DNA of 64,000 nt from Pelagibacterium halotolerans B2 (GCF_000230555.1 NC_016078.1:2232001-2296000), one strand, 5' to 3'. Numbered from the stretch's first letter, positions 34,985-43,524 are shown. A program made the numbers and translations. Notes: generated from the letters alone by a model not told the origin.

Positions 34985-35890
34985 TTAGAGGAAGCCGTTT
35001 TCGGTCAGATAGGATTCGGCGACCGCTTCGGCCGGCTCGCCTCCCACCTGCACGCGGCCGTTGAGATCCTGGAGCACTTCGAGGGTCAGGCCCTCGAACA
35101 CGGGCGCCAGGATTTCCTCGATCTGCGGGTATTCTTCGAGCACGGCTTCGCGAATGATCGGCGCGGGCGCATAGACCGGCTGCACGCCCATATCGTCATC
35201 CATGACCACGAGCCCGGACGGCGCGATACCGCCATCGGTGCCATAGACCATGGCCGCATTGGCGCCGGAAGTCTGGTTGGCCGCAGCCGAAATGGTCGCC
35301 GCCGTATCGCCGCCTGAAAGCTGGATCAACTGGTCCGAACTCAACTCGAACCCATAGGCTTCCTGAAATGCGGGCAAGGCAGCCGGCGAGGTCACGAACT
35401 CGCTCGATGCGGCGAGAACGATCTCGCCGCCATCGGCGATATAGGCGCCGAAATCGGACATGGTCGCCAGCCCGTTTTCCTCGGCGACATCCGAGCGCAC
35501 GGCAATGGCCCATGTGTTGTTGGCCGGCGAAGGCGTGAGCCAGACGACGCCGTTTTCCGAAAGGTCCATTTCGGCAACCCGGTCGAACCCGGCCTGCGCG
35601 TCATTCCAGACGTCCTCGTCCTCAAGACCGAAAAAGAACGCGCCATTGCCCGTATATTCGGGGTAGATATCGATCTGGCCCGCCGCGATCGCTTCACGCA
35701 CGATCGGCGTTGCGCCGAGCTGGATGCGGTTTTCGGTCTCGATATCGTTGGCCTGCAGCATCTGCGCGATGATGTTGCCCAGAACGCCGCCCTCGGTATC
35801 GATCTTGGACGACACAACGACCTGCCCATAGGCAGTCGTGGTCAGCGCGGCGGCAACGGCCGCGCCAGCAATGATGGAAAGCAGTTTCAC
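34985..35890 (-). CDS. osmF: Glycine-betaine-type substrate-binding protein (OsmF/YehZ-like)
   Basis: This 301-residue periplasmic protein starts at GTG (35890) with GGAGA upstream, followed by a signal peptide (LSIIAGAAVAAALTTTAYG-Q). Family motifs are VVVSSKIDTEGGVLGNIIAQ, EAIAAGQIDIYPEYTGNGAF and SGANAAMVYGTDG. It begins the osmF-yehYXW-like operon. E. coli OsmF is induced by osmotic and stationary-phase stress and binds betaine weakly, so the ligand here may be another compatible solute. The mature protein is acidic. Confidence 0.87.
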   Translation of the reverse strand: MKLLSIIAGAAVAAALTTTAYGQVVVSSKIDTEGGVLGNIIAQMLQANDIETENRIQLGATPIVREAIAAGQIDIYPEYTGNGAFFFGLEDEDVWNDAQAGFDRVAEMDLSENGVVWLTPSPANNTWAIAVRSDVAEENGLATMSDFGAYIADGGEIVLAASSEFVTSPAALPAFQEAYGFELSSDQLIQLSGGDTAATISAAANQTSGANAAMVYGTDGGIAPSGLVVMDDDMGVQPVYAPAPIIREAVLEEYPQIEEILAPVFEGLTLEVLQDLNGRVQVGGEPAEAVAESYLTENGFL

Positions 35891-35986
35891 GGATTTTCTC
35901 CCGGTCTGACTCTGGTCATGGAGTTCGCCCCTTAGCCTACAGTGTAAGACCGGGATGGCCACCCCCTGAGACCAGAAATAATCGTG

Positions 35987-36004
35987 AACGGAATTTGTTC
36001 CGTT
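35987..36004. promoter_or_regulatory. Inverted repeat upstream of the osmF-like operon
   Basis: AACGGAA (35987-35993) and TTCCGTT (35998-36004) form a perfect inverted repeat with a four-base spacer, about 100 bases upstream of the osmF-like start. It could be an operator for the operon. No regulator gene is adjacent. Confidence 0.4.
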
Positions 36005-36051
36005 TGTGATGGCGGTGGGACGTCTTCTGCCGGGGTGGCGGCAGCGCCGTA

Positions 36052-36180
36052 GGTCCCCGCGTCGAGCGCGAGGACGACGAGGGGGAGAGGATAGTGCTAG
36101 CTGGTCAAGCTCTGAAGAGCGCTGATGCTGAGCCAGAGCGCTTGTTACTCTTCGTCGTCCTCGCGCTCGACGCGGGGACC
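36052..36180. repeat. 129-bp element with 29-bp perfect terminal inverted repeats (copy A)
   Basis: The arms at 36052-36080 and 36152-36180 are perfect reverse complements (29 bp, starting GGTCCCCGCGTCGAGC). They enclose about 71 bases. A second element of the same length and ends lies at 36586-36714. Between the two sits a GIY-YIG nuclease gene. The size, perfect ends and lack of coding content make it MITE-like. No target-site duplication was recognised. Confidence 0.8.
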
Positions 36181-36217
36181 TGCACCGCCCAAAAAGCGAT
36201 GACGCCGTTCGTGCCGC

Positions 36218-36514
36218 TCAGAAAGGCGATTTGACGATCTCCTCCCAGAGGTCGTCCCAGTGTGGATTGACGTTTTCGATCAGTTCGAACTTCCACGCCT
36301 GGCGCCAGCTCTTCAAATTCTTCTCGCGCTGGATTGCCAGGGGCATGGTGGCATGAACTTCGTAGAAAACGAGGCGCGAAATATTGTAGCGGGACGCATG
36401 CCCCCCGGTCTGTTTTTCGCGGTGTTGGTACAGGCGGGCGATGATGTCGCTGGTCACGCCGATATAGGTCGCCCCGCGACGCCTATTGGCAATGATGTAA
36501 ACATAGCCACCCAT
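36218..36514 (-). CDS. Solitary GIY-YIG nuclease-domain protein
   Basis: This 98-residue protein is a bare GIY-YIG domain of the YhbQ/UPF0213 type. It has GGYVYIIANRRRGATYIGVT (the YI and YIG strands), an Arg in the first helix (SDIIARLYQHR), and the usual ISRLVFYEVHATMPLAIQRE with its catalytic-region glutamate. It ends 37 bases from element copy A and begins about 70 bases from copy B. No DNA-binding extra domain is present. Its role is unknown; DNA repair and repeat-associated DNA cleavage are both possible. Confidence 0.85.
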   Translation of the reverse strand: MGGYVYIIANRRRGATYIGVTSDIIARLYQHREKQTGGHASRYNISRLVFYEVHATMPLAIQREKNLKSWRQAWKFELIENVNPHWDDLWEEIVKSPF

Positions 36515-36585
36515 CGCGAAATTCGGACATGAGAACGGGGAGGCGTCAAGGGCGGACTTTGCCGGCGGGGGTTAGGGGCGCTGCG

Positions 36586-36876
36586 GGTCCCCGCGTCGAG
36601 CGCGAGGACGACGAAGAGTAATGAACGCTCCGGCTGAACATCAGCGCTCTTCAGAGCTTGACCATTGGCCTCCACCCTCTCTCCCTCGTCGTCCTCGCGC
36701 CCGACGCGGGGACCTGCTGCACCCGAAGAGCCGGTGACGCCGTTTTATAATGAACGCTCCGGCTGAACATCAGCGCTCTTCAGAGCTTGACCATTGGCCC
36801 CCACCCTCTCTCCCTCGTCGTCCTCGCGCTCGACGCGGGGACCTGCTGCACCCGAAGAGCCGGTGATGCCGTTTTA
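36586..36876. repeat. 129-bp element copy B plus a 129-bp tandem duplication
   Basis: The element at 36586-36714 has 29-bp arms with one mismatch. The stretch from 36619 to 36747 is then repeated in tandem at 36748-36876 with three base changes, which adds a further right arm at 36815-36843. The duplicate ends six bases before the stop codon of the next gene. The 36515-36882 gap holds nothing else. Confidence 0.8.
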
Positions 36877-36882
36877 TGACGC

Positions 36883-37383
36883 TTATGACAGGGTGCCCGA
36901 TACGCCCATCCTGTACGGCAGATACCCGATAAACCCCGTGAGCTTCCACGATCCCTCGATCCGCGCCAGCGTATAGACCGACTGCCAGTCGAGGATGTCG
37001 AAGGTGCCGTCTTTCATGGCGACCTTGCCGTTGAACTTCTTGTGCGCCAGCGCGCGGTCCGCGGTGATTTCGATGTCGGTGAGTTCTGTCGCGCCGAACA
37101 CGCCGGCCCGGGCGGTTTCGATTTCGGCGCGGGGTGCGAAATCGCGGGCGCCGGCCAGCCAGGAATCGCGATAGGACTCCAGCGTTGGAAAACTGATCCG
37201 CCAGTCGTCGGGATTGGCTGACGCCTTGCCGTCGATCCCCATGAAGCGGTCCGCGGCGAAGTCGGGTTCGACCATCGACCAGTCACACGCCAGAAACGCC
37301 TCGATATCGCGCGCCACCAGCATCTCCCAGATGGCATGGCGGTCGGGATCGCCCGAAAAGGGGTTGAGCGCGTAAAGGTCCAT
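36883..37383 (-). CDS. Uncharacterised NTF2/SnoaL-like protein
   Basis: This 166-residue soluble protein has no signal peptide. The fold looks like the cone-shaped NTF2/SnoaL family (MVARDIEAFLACDWSMVEPD, FMGIDGKASANPDDW, ending WKLTGFIGYLPYRMG), used by small enzymes and binding proteins. No specific function can be assigned. It starts directly after the GNAT stop codon and is the last gene of the Dpp-like ABC operon, so it may act on the imported compound. Repeat DNA begins six bases after its stop. Confidence 0.65.
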   Translation of the reverse strand: MDLYALNPFSGDPDRHAIWEMLVARDIEAFLACDWSMVEPDFAADRFMGIDGKASANPDDWRISFPTLESYRDSWLAGARDFAPRAEIETARAGVFGATELTDIEITADRALAHKKFNGKVAMKDGTFDILDWQSVYTLARIEGSWKLTGFIGYLPYRMGVSGTLS

Positions 37384-37845
37384 CTATTTCAGCATGTCCC
37401 TGTAGATGCCCGGTTTGGAATTGGGGATTTCGAGCGCGTCGAGTTTCTTTTTGTAGAATTCGACAGGTCCCGGATCGCCGATCACCGCGTAGGCGAAGCC
37501 CTTCTCGCGCAGATCCTCGAGCGTTCTGAACAGCAGCGCCTCCCCGATCCCCCGCCCGCGCGCGGATTCGAGCACGCCGGTCGGGCCGAAGAAACCGCGC
37601 GCCGTAACGTCGCCGCAGGCAAAGCCCAGAAGGCCCGAGGCGTCGGTGGCCAGCCACACATCGATGGGCTGGTGGGAGAAGCCGACTTCGACCTCGCTGC
37701 GCCAGTGGCGGGAGAAATGGGCCTCGACCCAATCGGCGACCAGCCCGCGCTCGGGTGGGAGCGCCCGGCGCAGGGTGGCACCTTGCCCCGATACGCGCGA
37801 ATAGTCGTAGGGGGGAAGATCGTAGAGGCGAACGAGAAGGTCCAT
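37384..37845 (-). CDS. GNAT-family N-acetyltransferase
   Basis: This 153-residue acetyltransferase has the acetyl-CoA loop ESARGRGIGEALLFRTLEDL and the later beta-bulge region YAVIGDPGPVEFYKKKL. The start (MDLLVRLYDLPPYDYSRV) shares one base with the stop of the upstream ATPase gene (TGATG). It is tightly placed inside the Dpp-like importer operon, so it probably modifies the imported solute or its breakdown product. If the solute is an amino sugar, the acceptor could be its amine; this is inference. Confidence 0.8.
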   Translation of the reverse strand: MDLLVRLYDLPPYDYSRVSGQGATLRRALPPERGLVADWVEAHFSRHWRSEVEVGFSHQPIDVWLATDASGLLGFACGDVTARGFFGPTGVLESARGRGIGEALLFRTLEDLREKGFAYAVIGDPGPVEFYKKKLDALEIPNSKPGIYRDMLK

Positions 37846-38789
37846 CAGGCGGCGTCCATGTCCTGGAATCTGTGGCGCACAAAATGCCCCGGCTCGACCT
37901 CGACCGGCAAGCCCGCGGGCCTGCGTGCCAGAGCCCGCACCTTTTCGATGTTCTGAGCAAACGCCTTGCCGCCATCCGCATCGGCGACGAACCGGACATT
38001 GGGATCGGGGACAGCCGAGAGCAGCACCTTGGTATAGGCGTGTTGGGGATTGGAAATCACGCTCTCCGACGGCCCCCATTCGACCACCTGCCCGCCGAAC
38101 ATCACCGCCGTATCCTCGGCAAGATAATGGGCGGTCGCGATATCGTGGGTGATATAGAGGAAGGTGATGCCGCGTTCTTTTTTCATGCGCTGCATCAACC
38201 CCAGCACCGATTTGCGGATCGAAACGTCGAGCATGGAGGTCGGCTCGTCCGCAACGATCAGTTCGGCCCCGACCGCCAGTGCCCGTGCCAGATTGACCCG
38301 CTGGCGCTGGCCGCCCGAAAGCTCGTGGGGATATTTTTCCAGCGTCACGGCGGGGTCCAGTTCCACATCGGCCAATACCCCCCGCACCGCATCCGCCAAC
38401 CCGCTGCCGCCGAGTTTTTTGTGCAGTTTGAGGGGGCGTTCGAGATGGTGGCGGATGGTGTGAGCCGGATTGAGCGCGGCAAACGGGTCCTGAAACACCA
38501 TCTGCACCGCCTGCGAATAGGCGAGTTCCTCGGACCGGCCGTGAATATCGGCGATATTGCGGCCCTTGAAGCGAACCTCGCCTTCCGAGAGCCGAAACAA
38601 CCGGGTGACGGCGCGCCCGATTGTCGATTTGCCCGAGCCGGACTCCCCCACGATGGCGAGCGCCCTGCCCTTCTGGATCGACAGCGAGACATTGCGCATG
38701 GCAACGACCTCCTTGGCCGCGCCGAACATGGGCTTGAGATGAAAGACTTTCGACGCATTGTCGATTTCGAGAAGCGGTGTGTCGGACAT
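37845..38789 (-). CDS. Oligopeptide/oligosaccharide ABC transporter ATPase (DppF-like)
   Basis: This 314-residue ATPase has Walker A GESGSGKST, Q-loop VFQDPFAALNP, signature LSGGQRQRVNLARAL, Walker B LIVADEPTSMLD and switch YITHDIATA. The C-terminal region PQHAYTKVLLSAVPDPN is the oligo_HPY extension of the Dpp/Opp class. It overlaps its neighbours by single bases at both ends. With the 38789 gene it forms the ATPase pair of the importer. Confidence 0.92.
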   Translation of the reverse strand: MSDTPLLEIDNASKVFHLKPMFGAAKEVVAMRNVSLSIQKGRALAIVGESGSGKSTIGRAVTRLFRLSEGEVRFKGRNIADIHGRSEELAYSQAVQMVFQDPFAALNPAHTIRHHLERPLKLHKKLGGSGLADAVRGVLADVELDPAVTLEKYPHELSGGQRQRVNLARALAVGAELIVADEPTSMLDVSIRKSVLGLMQRMKKERGITFLYITHDIATAHYLAEDTAVMFGGQVVEWGPSESVISNPQHAYTKVLLSAVPDPNVRFVADADGGKAFAQNIEKVRALARRPAGLPVEVEPGHFVRHRFQDMDAA

Positions 38790-39586
38790 CAGCTTGCCTC
38801 CCTCACGGCTATTTTGGGCATCGCATCCCAGAGTTTGCGCGTGTAGTCGTGCTGCGGGTCGGAAACGATGGAGGCGGTCGAAGCGTGTTCGACGATCTCG
38901 CCCTCCAGCATCACCGCGATCCGGTCGGCAAACTGGCTCATGAGCGCCAGATCGTGGGTGATGAACAGGATGGAGAACCCGAACCGGGCCTTGAGCGCCA
39001 TGATTTCCTGCAGGATTTCGCGCTGCACCACCACATCGAGCGCCGTGGTGGGCTCATCCATGACAATCAGCTTGGGATTGAGCGCCAGCGCCATGGCCAG
39101 AACGACCCGTTGGCGCATGCCGCCCGAAAGCTGGTGCGGATAATCGTCGAGCCGTGCGGCAGGGATGCCGACCAGAGCCAACAGCTCTTCGGCCCGCGCC
39201 CGGATTTCCGGCCGTGAAAGGCCAGTGTGCCGCGCCAGCATATCGCGGAACTGCTCGAACAGGGTCAGCACCGGATTGAGCGAATTCATGGCGCTCTGGA
39301 ACACCATGGACACCGACGACCAGCGCCATTTTTCAAGCTTTGCCGCCGGCATGGCGAGAACGTCGGTGCCATCGATCGTGATGGTGCCTTTGGAGATGAT
39401 GGCGGGCGGGCGATGCAGGCGCATGAGCGAAAACGCGATCGTCGATTTCCCGCAGCCCGACTCTCCGGCCAGCCCCATGACCTCGCCCTGCCCGATGTCG
39501 AAATCGACGTTCCTGACGGCGGTGAACAGCCCCTTGCCGGTGAGATAATCGACCTGCAATCCGCGAACCGAAACCAGAGCGCTCAT
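38789..39586 (-). CDS. Oligopeptide/oligosaccharide ABC transporter ATPase (DppD-like)
   Basis: This 265-residue ATPase has Walker A GESGCGKST, Q-loop VFQSAMNSLNPV, signature LSGGMRQRVVLAMAL, Walker B LIVMDEPTTALDV and switch FITHDLALM. The end PQHDYTRKLWDAMPK is a short oligo_HPY extension. It overlaps the permease gene by four bases. The sequence is typical of family-5 importers, which include both peptide and oligosaccharide (cellobiose, chitobiose) systems. Confidence 0.92.
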   Translation of the reverse strand: MSALVSVRGLQVDYLTGKGLFTAVRNVDFDIGQGEVMGLAGESGCGKSTIAFSLMRLHRPPAIISKGTITIDGTDVLAMPAAKLEKWRWSSVSMVFQSAMNSLNPVLTLFEQFRDMLARHTGLSRPEIRARAEELLALVGIPAARLDDYPHQLSGGMRQRVVLAMALALNPKLIVMDEPTTALDVVVQREILQEIMALKARFGFSILFITHDLALMSQFADRIAVMLEGEIVEHASTASIVSDPQHDYTRKLWDAMPKIAVREAS

Positions 39587-40500
39587 TGTGCCGCCTCCAG
39601 CTTGCCCGCCGCGCGCTGGCGGTCGAGCTTTTCCTGTGCCTTTGCCGCCGCCGCAATGGTGCCGAGCGTGCGCAGGCGTGGATTGGAGATTTCATCGACC
39701 CCGAAATTAAGCAGCGAAAGCCCGATGCCGATACCGGCCACCGCGACGGCGGGCGCCAGCACCTCCCACCACGCCCCCACGGTGATCGCCGAGGAATTTT
39801 GCGCGTGATAGAGCATGGTGCCCCACGAAACCGACATGGGATTGCCAAGGCCAAGGAATTCGAGCGTTGCCTGGGTGATGATCGTGTAGGTCACCGAGCC
39901 GATGAAATTGAACCCGATGATCGAGAGCAGATTGGGCAGCAATTCCACAAAGATCATCCGATGGGCCGGTTCGCCGATCAACTCGGACGCCTGGATATAT
40001 TCGCGTTGCCGCAACGTCATCGTCTGGGCGCGCGTGACGCGTGCCCCCCACGCCCATGAGGTGACGCCAATGATGATGGCGATGACGAAAGGCGAGGTCT
40101 GGCCCACAAAGGCCGCGATGACCAGCAGCAACGGAAGCTGGGGGATGACGAGGACGACATTGGTGCAGAAATTGATGATCTCATCGATCAGCCCGCCGAA
40201 ATAGCCCGCGGCGATCCCCAGAACGGTGCCGATGACGACGACCAGCAGCCCGGCGAAGAACCCGACGGCCAGCGAGGTGCGCGTGCCATAGATCAATTGC
40301 GCAAAGACATCGCGGCCCATGCGCGTCGTGCCCATCAGCGTTTCGGCATCGGGCGGCGTGTGGGGACGTCCCACCCGGCCCATCGGGTCTGCACTAAGGA
40401 TCATCGGTCCGAAAATGGCGACGGCGACATAGGCGAGGACGATAACAAGGCCGATGGCCGCCTTGCGGTTGCGCAGGAAGACTTTGAAGGTTTCAAACAT
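39583..40500 (-). CDS. Dpp/Opp-type ABC permease (DppC-like)
   Basis: This 305-residue permease has the class start MFETFKVFLRNRKAAIGLVI, an N-terminal segment, the short periplasmic LMGTTRMGRDVFAQLIYGTR (DppC hallmark), then five further segments. The docking loop is QREYIQASELIGEPAHRMIF. The frame is open 13 codons upstream, but the ATG at 40500 fits the family. It lies four bases after the DppB-like stop. Confidence 0.91.
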   Translation of the reverse strand: MFETFKVFLRNRKAAIGLVIVLAYVAVAIFGPMILSADPMGRVGRPHTPPDAETLMGTTRMGRDVFAQLIYGTRTSLAVGFFAGLLVVVIGTVLGIAAGYFGGLIDEIINFCTNVVLVIPQLPLLLVIAAFVGQTSPFVIAIIIGVTSWAWGARVTRAQTMTLRQREYIQASELIGEPAHRMIFVELLPNLLSIIGFNFIGSVTYTIITQATLEFLGLGNPMSVSWGTMLYHAQNSSAITVGAWWEVLAPAVAVAGIGIGLSLLNFGVDEISNPRLRTLGTIAAAAKAQEKLDRQRAAGKLEAAQ

Positions 40501-40504
40501 CGTC

Positions 40505-41482
40505 TCAGGCCCTCCGCAGCCGCGGGTCGAGCAGCACATAGGCCAGATCGACGATGAGGTTGGCGGTGAGGATGGCCAGCGTCATGATGAGCAACTGGCC
40601 CTGGATCAGCGGATAATCGCGGGTGACGATGCCGATATAGAGCGTCTGGCCCAGGCCGGGATAGTTGAACACCACCTCGGTGACCAGCGACCCGCCAAGG
40701 ATGGCGCCCAGCGTCAGCCCCAGGGAGGTGACCGAGGGCAAAAGCGCGTTGCGGGCGGCGTAATTGAATTTCACCCGGCGTTCGGACAGCCCCTTGGCGA
40801 GCCCCATGATCACATGGTCCTCGCCCAATTGCCCGATCATGTTGTTGCGCATGGTGACGAGATACCCGCCCACGAAAACGATCATCAGCGAAATGACCGG
40901 CATCAGCGCGTGGACAAAGACCGAGCTGATATAGGTCCAGGTGAACCCCGGATCGAGACTGGGGTTAAAGGCGTATCCGGTCGGCAGCCAGCGCAGAGCC
41001 ACCCCGAAGACAAACAGAGCGACAATGGCGATCACCACGGGCGGGATGGCTTGCAGCGCCAGCGAAGCGGGGGTGATGACCGCATCGAGAGGCCCACCGC
41101 GCTTCCAGGCGGCAAAAATGCCCATCAGTGTGCCAAAGGCAAAGGCGAGAACCGTCGCGCACCCGGCCAGCAGCAGCGTCCAGGGCAGCGCATAGCCAAG
41201 CCGTTCGTTGACGGTCTGGGGAAAAAAGCGGATCGAATAGCCCAGATCTCCGGTAAAGACCGATTTGAGATAGGCGAAATACTGCTCATGCAGCGGGCCT
41301 GTCGCGAACCCGAAGGTTTCGATCAGCGCGGCCCGCGCTTCGGGGGGAATTGTCGTTTGCGCCTGGGCGAACATGATGTCGATGGGATTGCCCGGCATCA
41401 GTCGCGGCAGCATGAAATTGATCGTGGCGGCGACGAAGAACGCCACGATGTAAAAGCCCAGACGGCGCAGGATGAAGGCCAT
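40505..41482 (-). CDS. Dpp/Opp-type ABC permease (DppB-like)
   Basis: This 325-residue permease has six transmembrane segments and the DppB signature N-terminus MAFILRRLGFYIVAFFVAAT, followed by MLPRLMPGNPIDIMFAQAQ. The docking loop is GLAKGLSERRVKFNYAARNA. It pairs with the DppC-like subunit. It follows the binding-protein gene after 70 bases that hold a strong hairpin (41512-41539). Confidence 0.91.
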   Translation of the reverse strand: MAFILRRLGFYIVAFFVAATINFMLPRLMPGNPIDIMFAQAQTTIPPEARAALIETFGFATGPLHEQYFAYLKSVFTGDLGYSIRFFPQTVNERLGYALPWTLLLAGCATVLAFAFGTLMGIFAAWKRGGPLDAVITPASLALQAIPPVVIAIVALFVFGVALRWLPTGYAFNPSLDPGFTWTYISSVFVHALMPVISLMIVFVGGYLVTMRNNMIGQLGEDHVIMGLAKGLSERRVKFNYAARNALLPSVTSLGLTLGAILGGSLVTEVVFNYPGLGQTLYIGIVTRDYPLIQGQLLIMTLAILTANLIVDLAYVLLDPRLRRA

Positions 41483-41511
41483 TGTCTCTCTCCGCTGTCG
41501 AAAAGGAAAGG

Positions 41512-41539
41512 CGGCGCGGCCCACAATCGGGCCGCGCCG
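41512..41539 (-). ncRNA. Intercistronic hairpin after the family-5 binding-protein gene
   Basis: Perfect 11-bp arms (41512-41522 and 41529-41539) enclose a six-base loop. On the transcribed strand the stem is followed by a weak pyrimidine-rich stretch, so partial attenuation or mRNA protection is likely. This would keep the binding protein in excess over the permeases. Confidence 0.65.
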
Positions 41540-41552
41540 TTCGGAGGGAGGA

Positions 41553-43226
41553 TCAGTCTTCGACCGGCCGCAGGGCCAGAAGATGCAGCAGGCGCTCGGG
41601 CACGCCCGAATAGACCACCGGCCGCGCGACGGGGTTGTCGGCGTTGAAGAACCCGGTGAACCGCGCCGTGTTGTATTCGTACCAGAGCGGATTGTTGAAC
41701 ACGTTGATGAGCGGCATGTCCTCTGCGATCAGCATCTGGATTTCGTTCATCAGTTCGGTCTGCTCGGCTTCATCCGTCGTCCCGTTGAACGCATCGAGCG
41801 CCGCGTCGAGTTCGGGATTGGAATAGCGCGACGACTGGAAGCGGCTCTGGCCGATGTGCCGCGAATGTAGCGACTGGTCCATGAAGTAGTGCGGGGTCAC
41901 CCCGGTGGTCACCGAGTTGATGGCCGCCTGATAGTCGCCGGCGATCAATTGGTCGGTCCAGGCCGGGCTTTCCGGCGTCTGCATGGAAGCGTTGATGCCA
42001 AGTTCGTTCAGGCCCTCGACGGCAAGCTGAACGGTGTTGACCCAATCGGTCCACCCGTTGGGAACGATGATCGAAAACGCGATCGGCTCGCCGCTCGGGC
42101 TGTCGATGAACCCGTCGCCATCGGCGTCCGCATACCCGGCCTCTTCGAGCAGCGCGCGGGCGCCCTCGATATCGAACTGGGTGTACGCCCCGTATTCGGC
42201 TTCGACTTCAGGATTGTTCCAGGAGTGATACGCCCGGCCAAGGCCCGAGGGATAATCGTTCACCGTCGGATAACCATAACCGGCGATATCGACCATGGCC
42301 TGGCGGTCCATGGCCATCGAGAAGGCGCGGCGGAACGCGACGTCGTTGAACGCTTCATCGAGGCCGGGTTCGTCGGTTTCCATGTTGAGCGAGAAATAGA
42401 CCGGCGAGCCGGCGGGGAACCAGTAGCCGTGATTGTCCGGATCGGTGCCCACATAGGTGCGCTCGATATCGGGCAGGAACGAGCCGAACCAGTCGAGCTC
42501 GCCATTGGCGGCGGCGGTCAGAACCTGATCGTTGTTGGCGAGTTGGGGCAGGCGGACACAATCGACATGCAGGCTTTCCGCGTCCCAGTAATTGGGGTTG
42601 GCGCACTGGATGTATTCCTGCGGCGTGAAGCGCTCGATTTCGGTGAGCGGGCCCGAACCCACAGTGGTGTTGTTCGAATAGGTCACCGGATCGCCCACTT
42701 CGGCCCAGATGTGCTCGGGCACCGGATAGACCTGCACGAGCTGGTAGATCAGCCCCGCATCGATCTCGTTCATCCTGATTTCGACGGTGCGCTCGTCGAC
42801 GGCGGTGACGCTTTCGAGCTTGGGCCACACGGCGCGGGCGTCGAGAGCGGGATACTCCTTCATGAGATCGAAGGTGAAGGCCACATCGTTTGCCGTGAGC
42901 GGCATGCCGTCCGACCAGGTCAGCCCTTCGCGCAGCGTGAAGGTGAGGGTCAGAAGATCGTCGGAATATTCATACGATTCCGCCAGCCGGTATTCGGGCG
43001 TTCCGCCCTGCAGGGCGTTGAAGATCACCAGCGGCTCATACATGAAATCGATGACCGTGGGCAGAACGGTGGTGGTGTTGAACGGGTTGTAGTTCTCGAC
43101 CCACGCAGTCAATTGCTGAGGCACGATGGTGAGGATGGCGCGATCGTCGTCCTGCGCCTGGGCCATGCCTGCGGGCAGGACCAGAACGCTGGCGAGCAGC
43201 GCGCCTTTGAAGAAATTGGTGGTCAT
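41553..43226 (-). CDS. Family-5 (Dpp/Opp-like) ABC substrate-binding protein
   Basis: This 557-residue periplasmic protein has a signal peptide (MTTNFFKGALLASVLVLPAG, ending AQA-Q). Family-5 signatures include YEYSDDLLTLTFTLREGLTW, DNPVARPVVYSG and the central AFSMAMDRQAMVDIAGYGYP. It heads the importer operon. Such proteins bind either peptides or beta-linked oligosaccharides. With a GH20 beta-N-acetylhexosaminidase and a large sensor kinase opposite, chitobiose or a related amino-sugar oligomer is the favoured ligand. The chosen start has GGAGGG upstream. Confidence 0.9.
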   Translation of the reverse strand: MTTNFFKGALLASVLVLPAGMAQAQDDDRAILTIVPQQLTAWVENYNPFNTTTVLPTVIDFMYEPLVIFNALQGGTPEYRLAESYEYSDDLLTLTFTLREGLTWSDGMPLTANDVAFTFDLMKEYPALDARAVWPKLESVTAVDERTVEIRMNEIDAGLIYQLVQVYPVPEHIWAEVGDPVTYSNNTTVGSGPLTEIERFTPQEYIQCANPNYWDAESLHVDCVRLPQLANNDQVLTAAANGELDWFGSFLPDIERTYVGTDPDNHGYWFPAGSPVYFSLNMETDEPGLDEAFNDVAFRRAFSMAMDRQAMVDIAGYGYPTVNDYPSGLGRAYHSWNNPEVEAEYGAYTQFDIEGARALLEEAGYADADGDGFIDSPSGEPIAFSIIVPNGWTDWVNTVQLAVEGLNELGINASMQTPESPAWTDQLIAGDYQAAINSVTTGVTPHYFMDQSLHSRHIGQSRFQSSRYSNPELDAALDAFNGTTDEAEQTELMNEIQMLIAEDMPLINVFNNPLWYEYNTARFTGFFNADNPVARPVVYSGVPERLLHLLALRPVED

Positions 43227-43363
43227 TGCGGTTGAACTCCCTCCGGTTGCACCGCGACCCCTTCGCCGCGGCTGACAGATGTTCCCTCCCCGACGGCACA
43301 TGCGCCGGGATACGCCGAAAAGCGCGGGGTCCATTGTGAGGGGGAGAGACAGGGGGCTGTCAC

Positions 43364-43417
43364 GGGTGCTTTTCCGTCAATTGCGCACCCAAAACCGGCA
43401 AAACCGTCAAAATCGAA
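43364..43417. promoter_or_regulatory. Putative control region between importer operon and sensor kinase
   Basis: GGGTGC (43364-43369) and GCACCC (43385-43390) form an inverted repeat with a 15-base spacer. Three near-identical 9-base units follow in tandem (AAAACCGGC, AAAACCGTC, AAAATCGAA at 43391-43417). The two operons diverge around this 298-base gap, so these are candidate binding sites for the regulator. Function is inferred. Confidence 0.4.
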
Positions 43418-43524
43418 ATTAAGGGGTGTGACCGGCTTTATGTATTCTACCATGGTCATATGAATAGACGATGTCACAGGCTGGAGCGAGGGTCTCCGGG
43501 CTGGAGGGGAAGGGAGAAACCAGG

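Noticed and set aside
36586..36876. CRISPR array
   Set aside because: Only two 129-bp tandem copies exist, with no short regular repeats, no spacers and no cas genes. It is a duplicated palindromic element.
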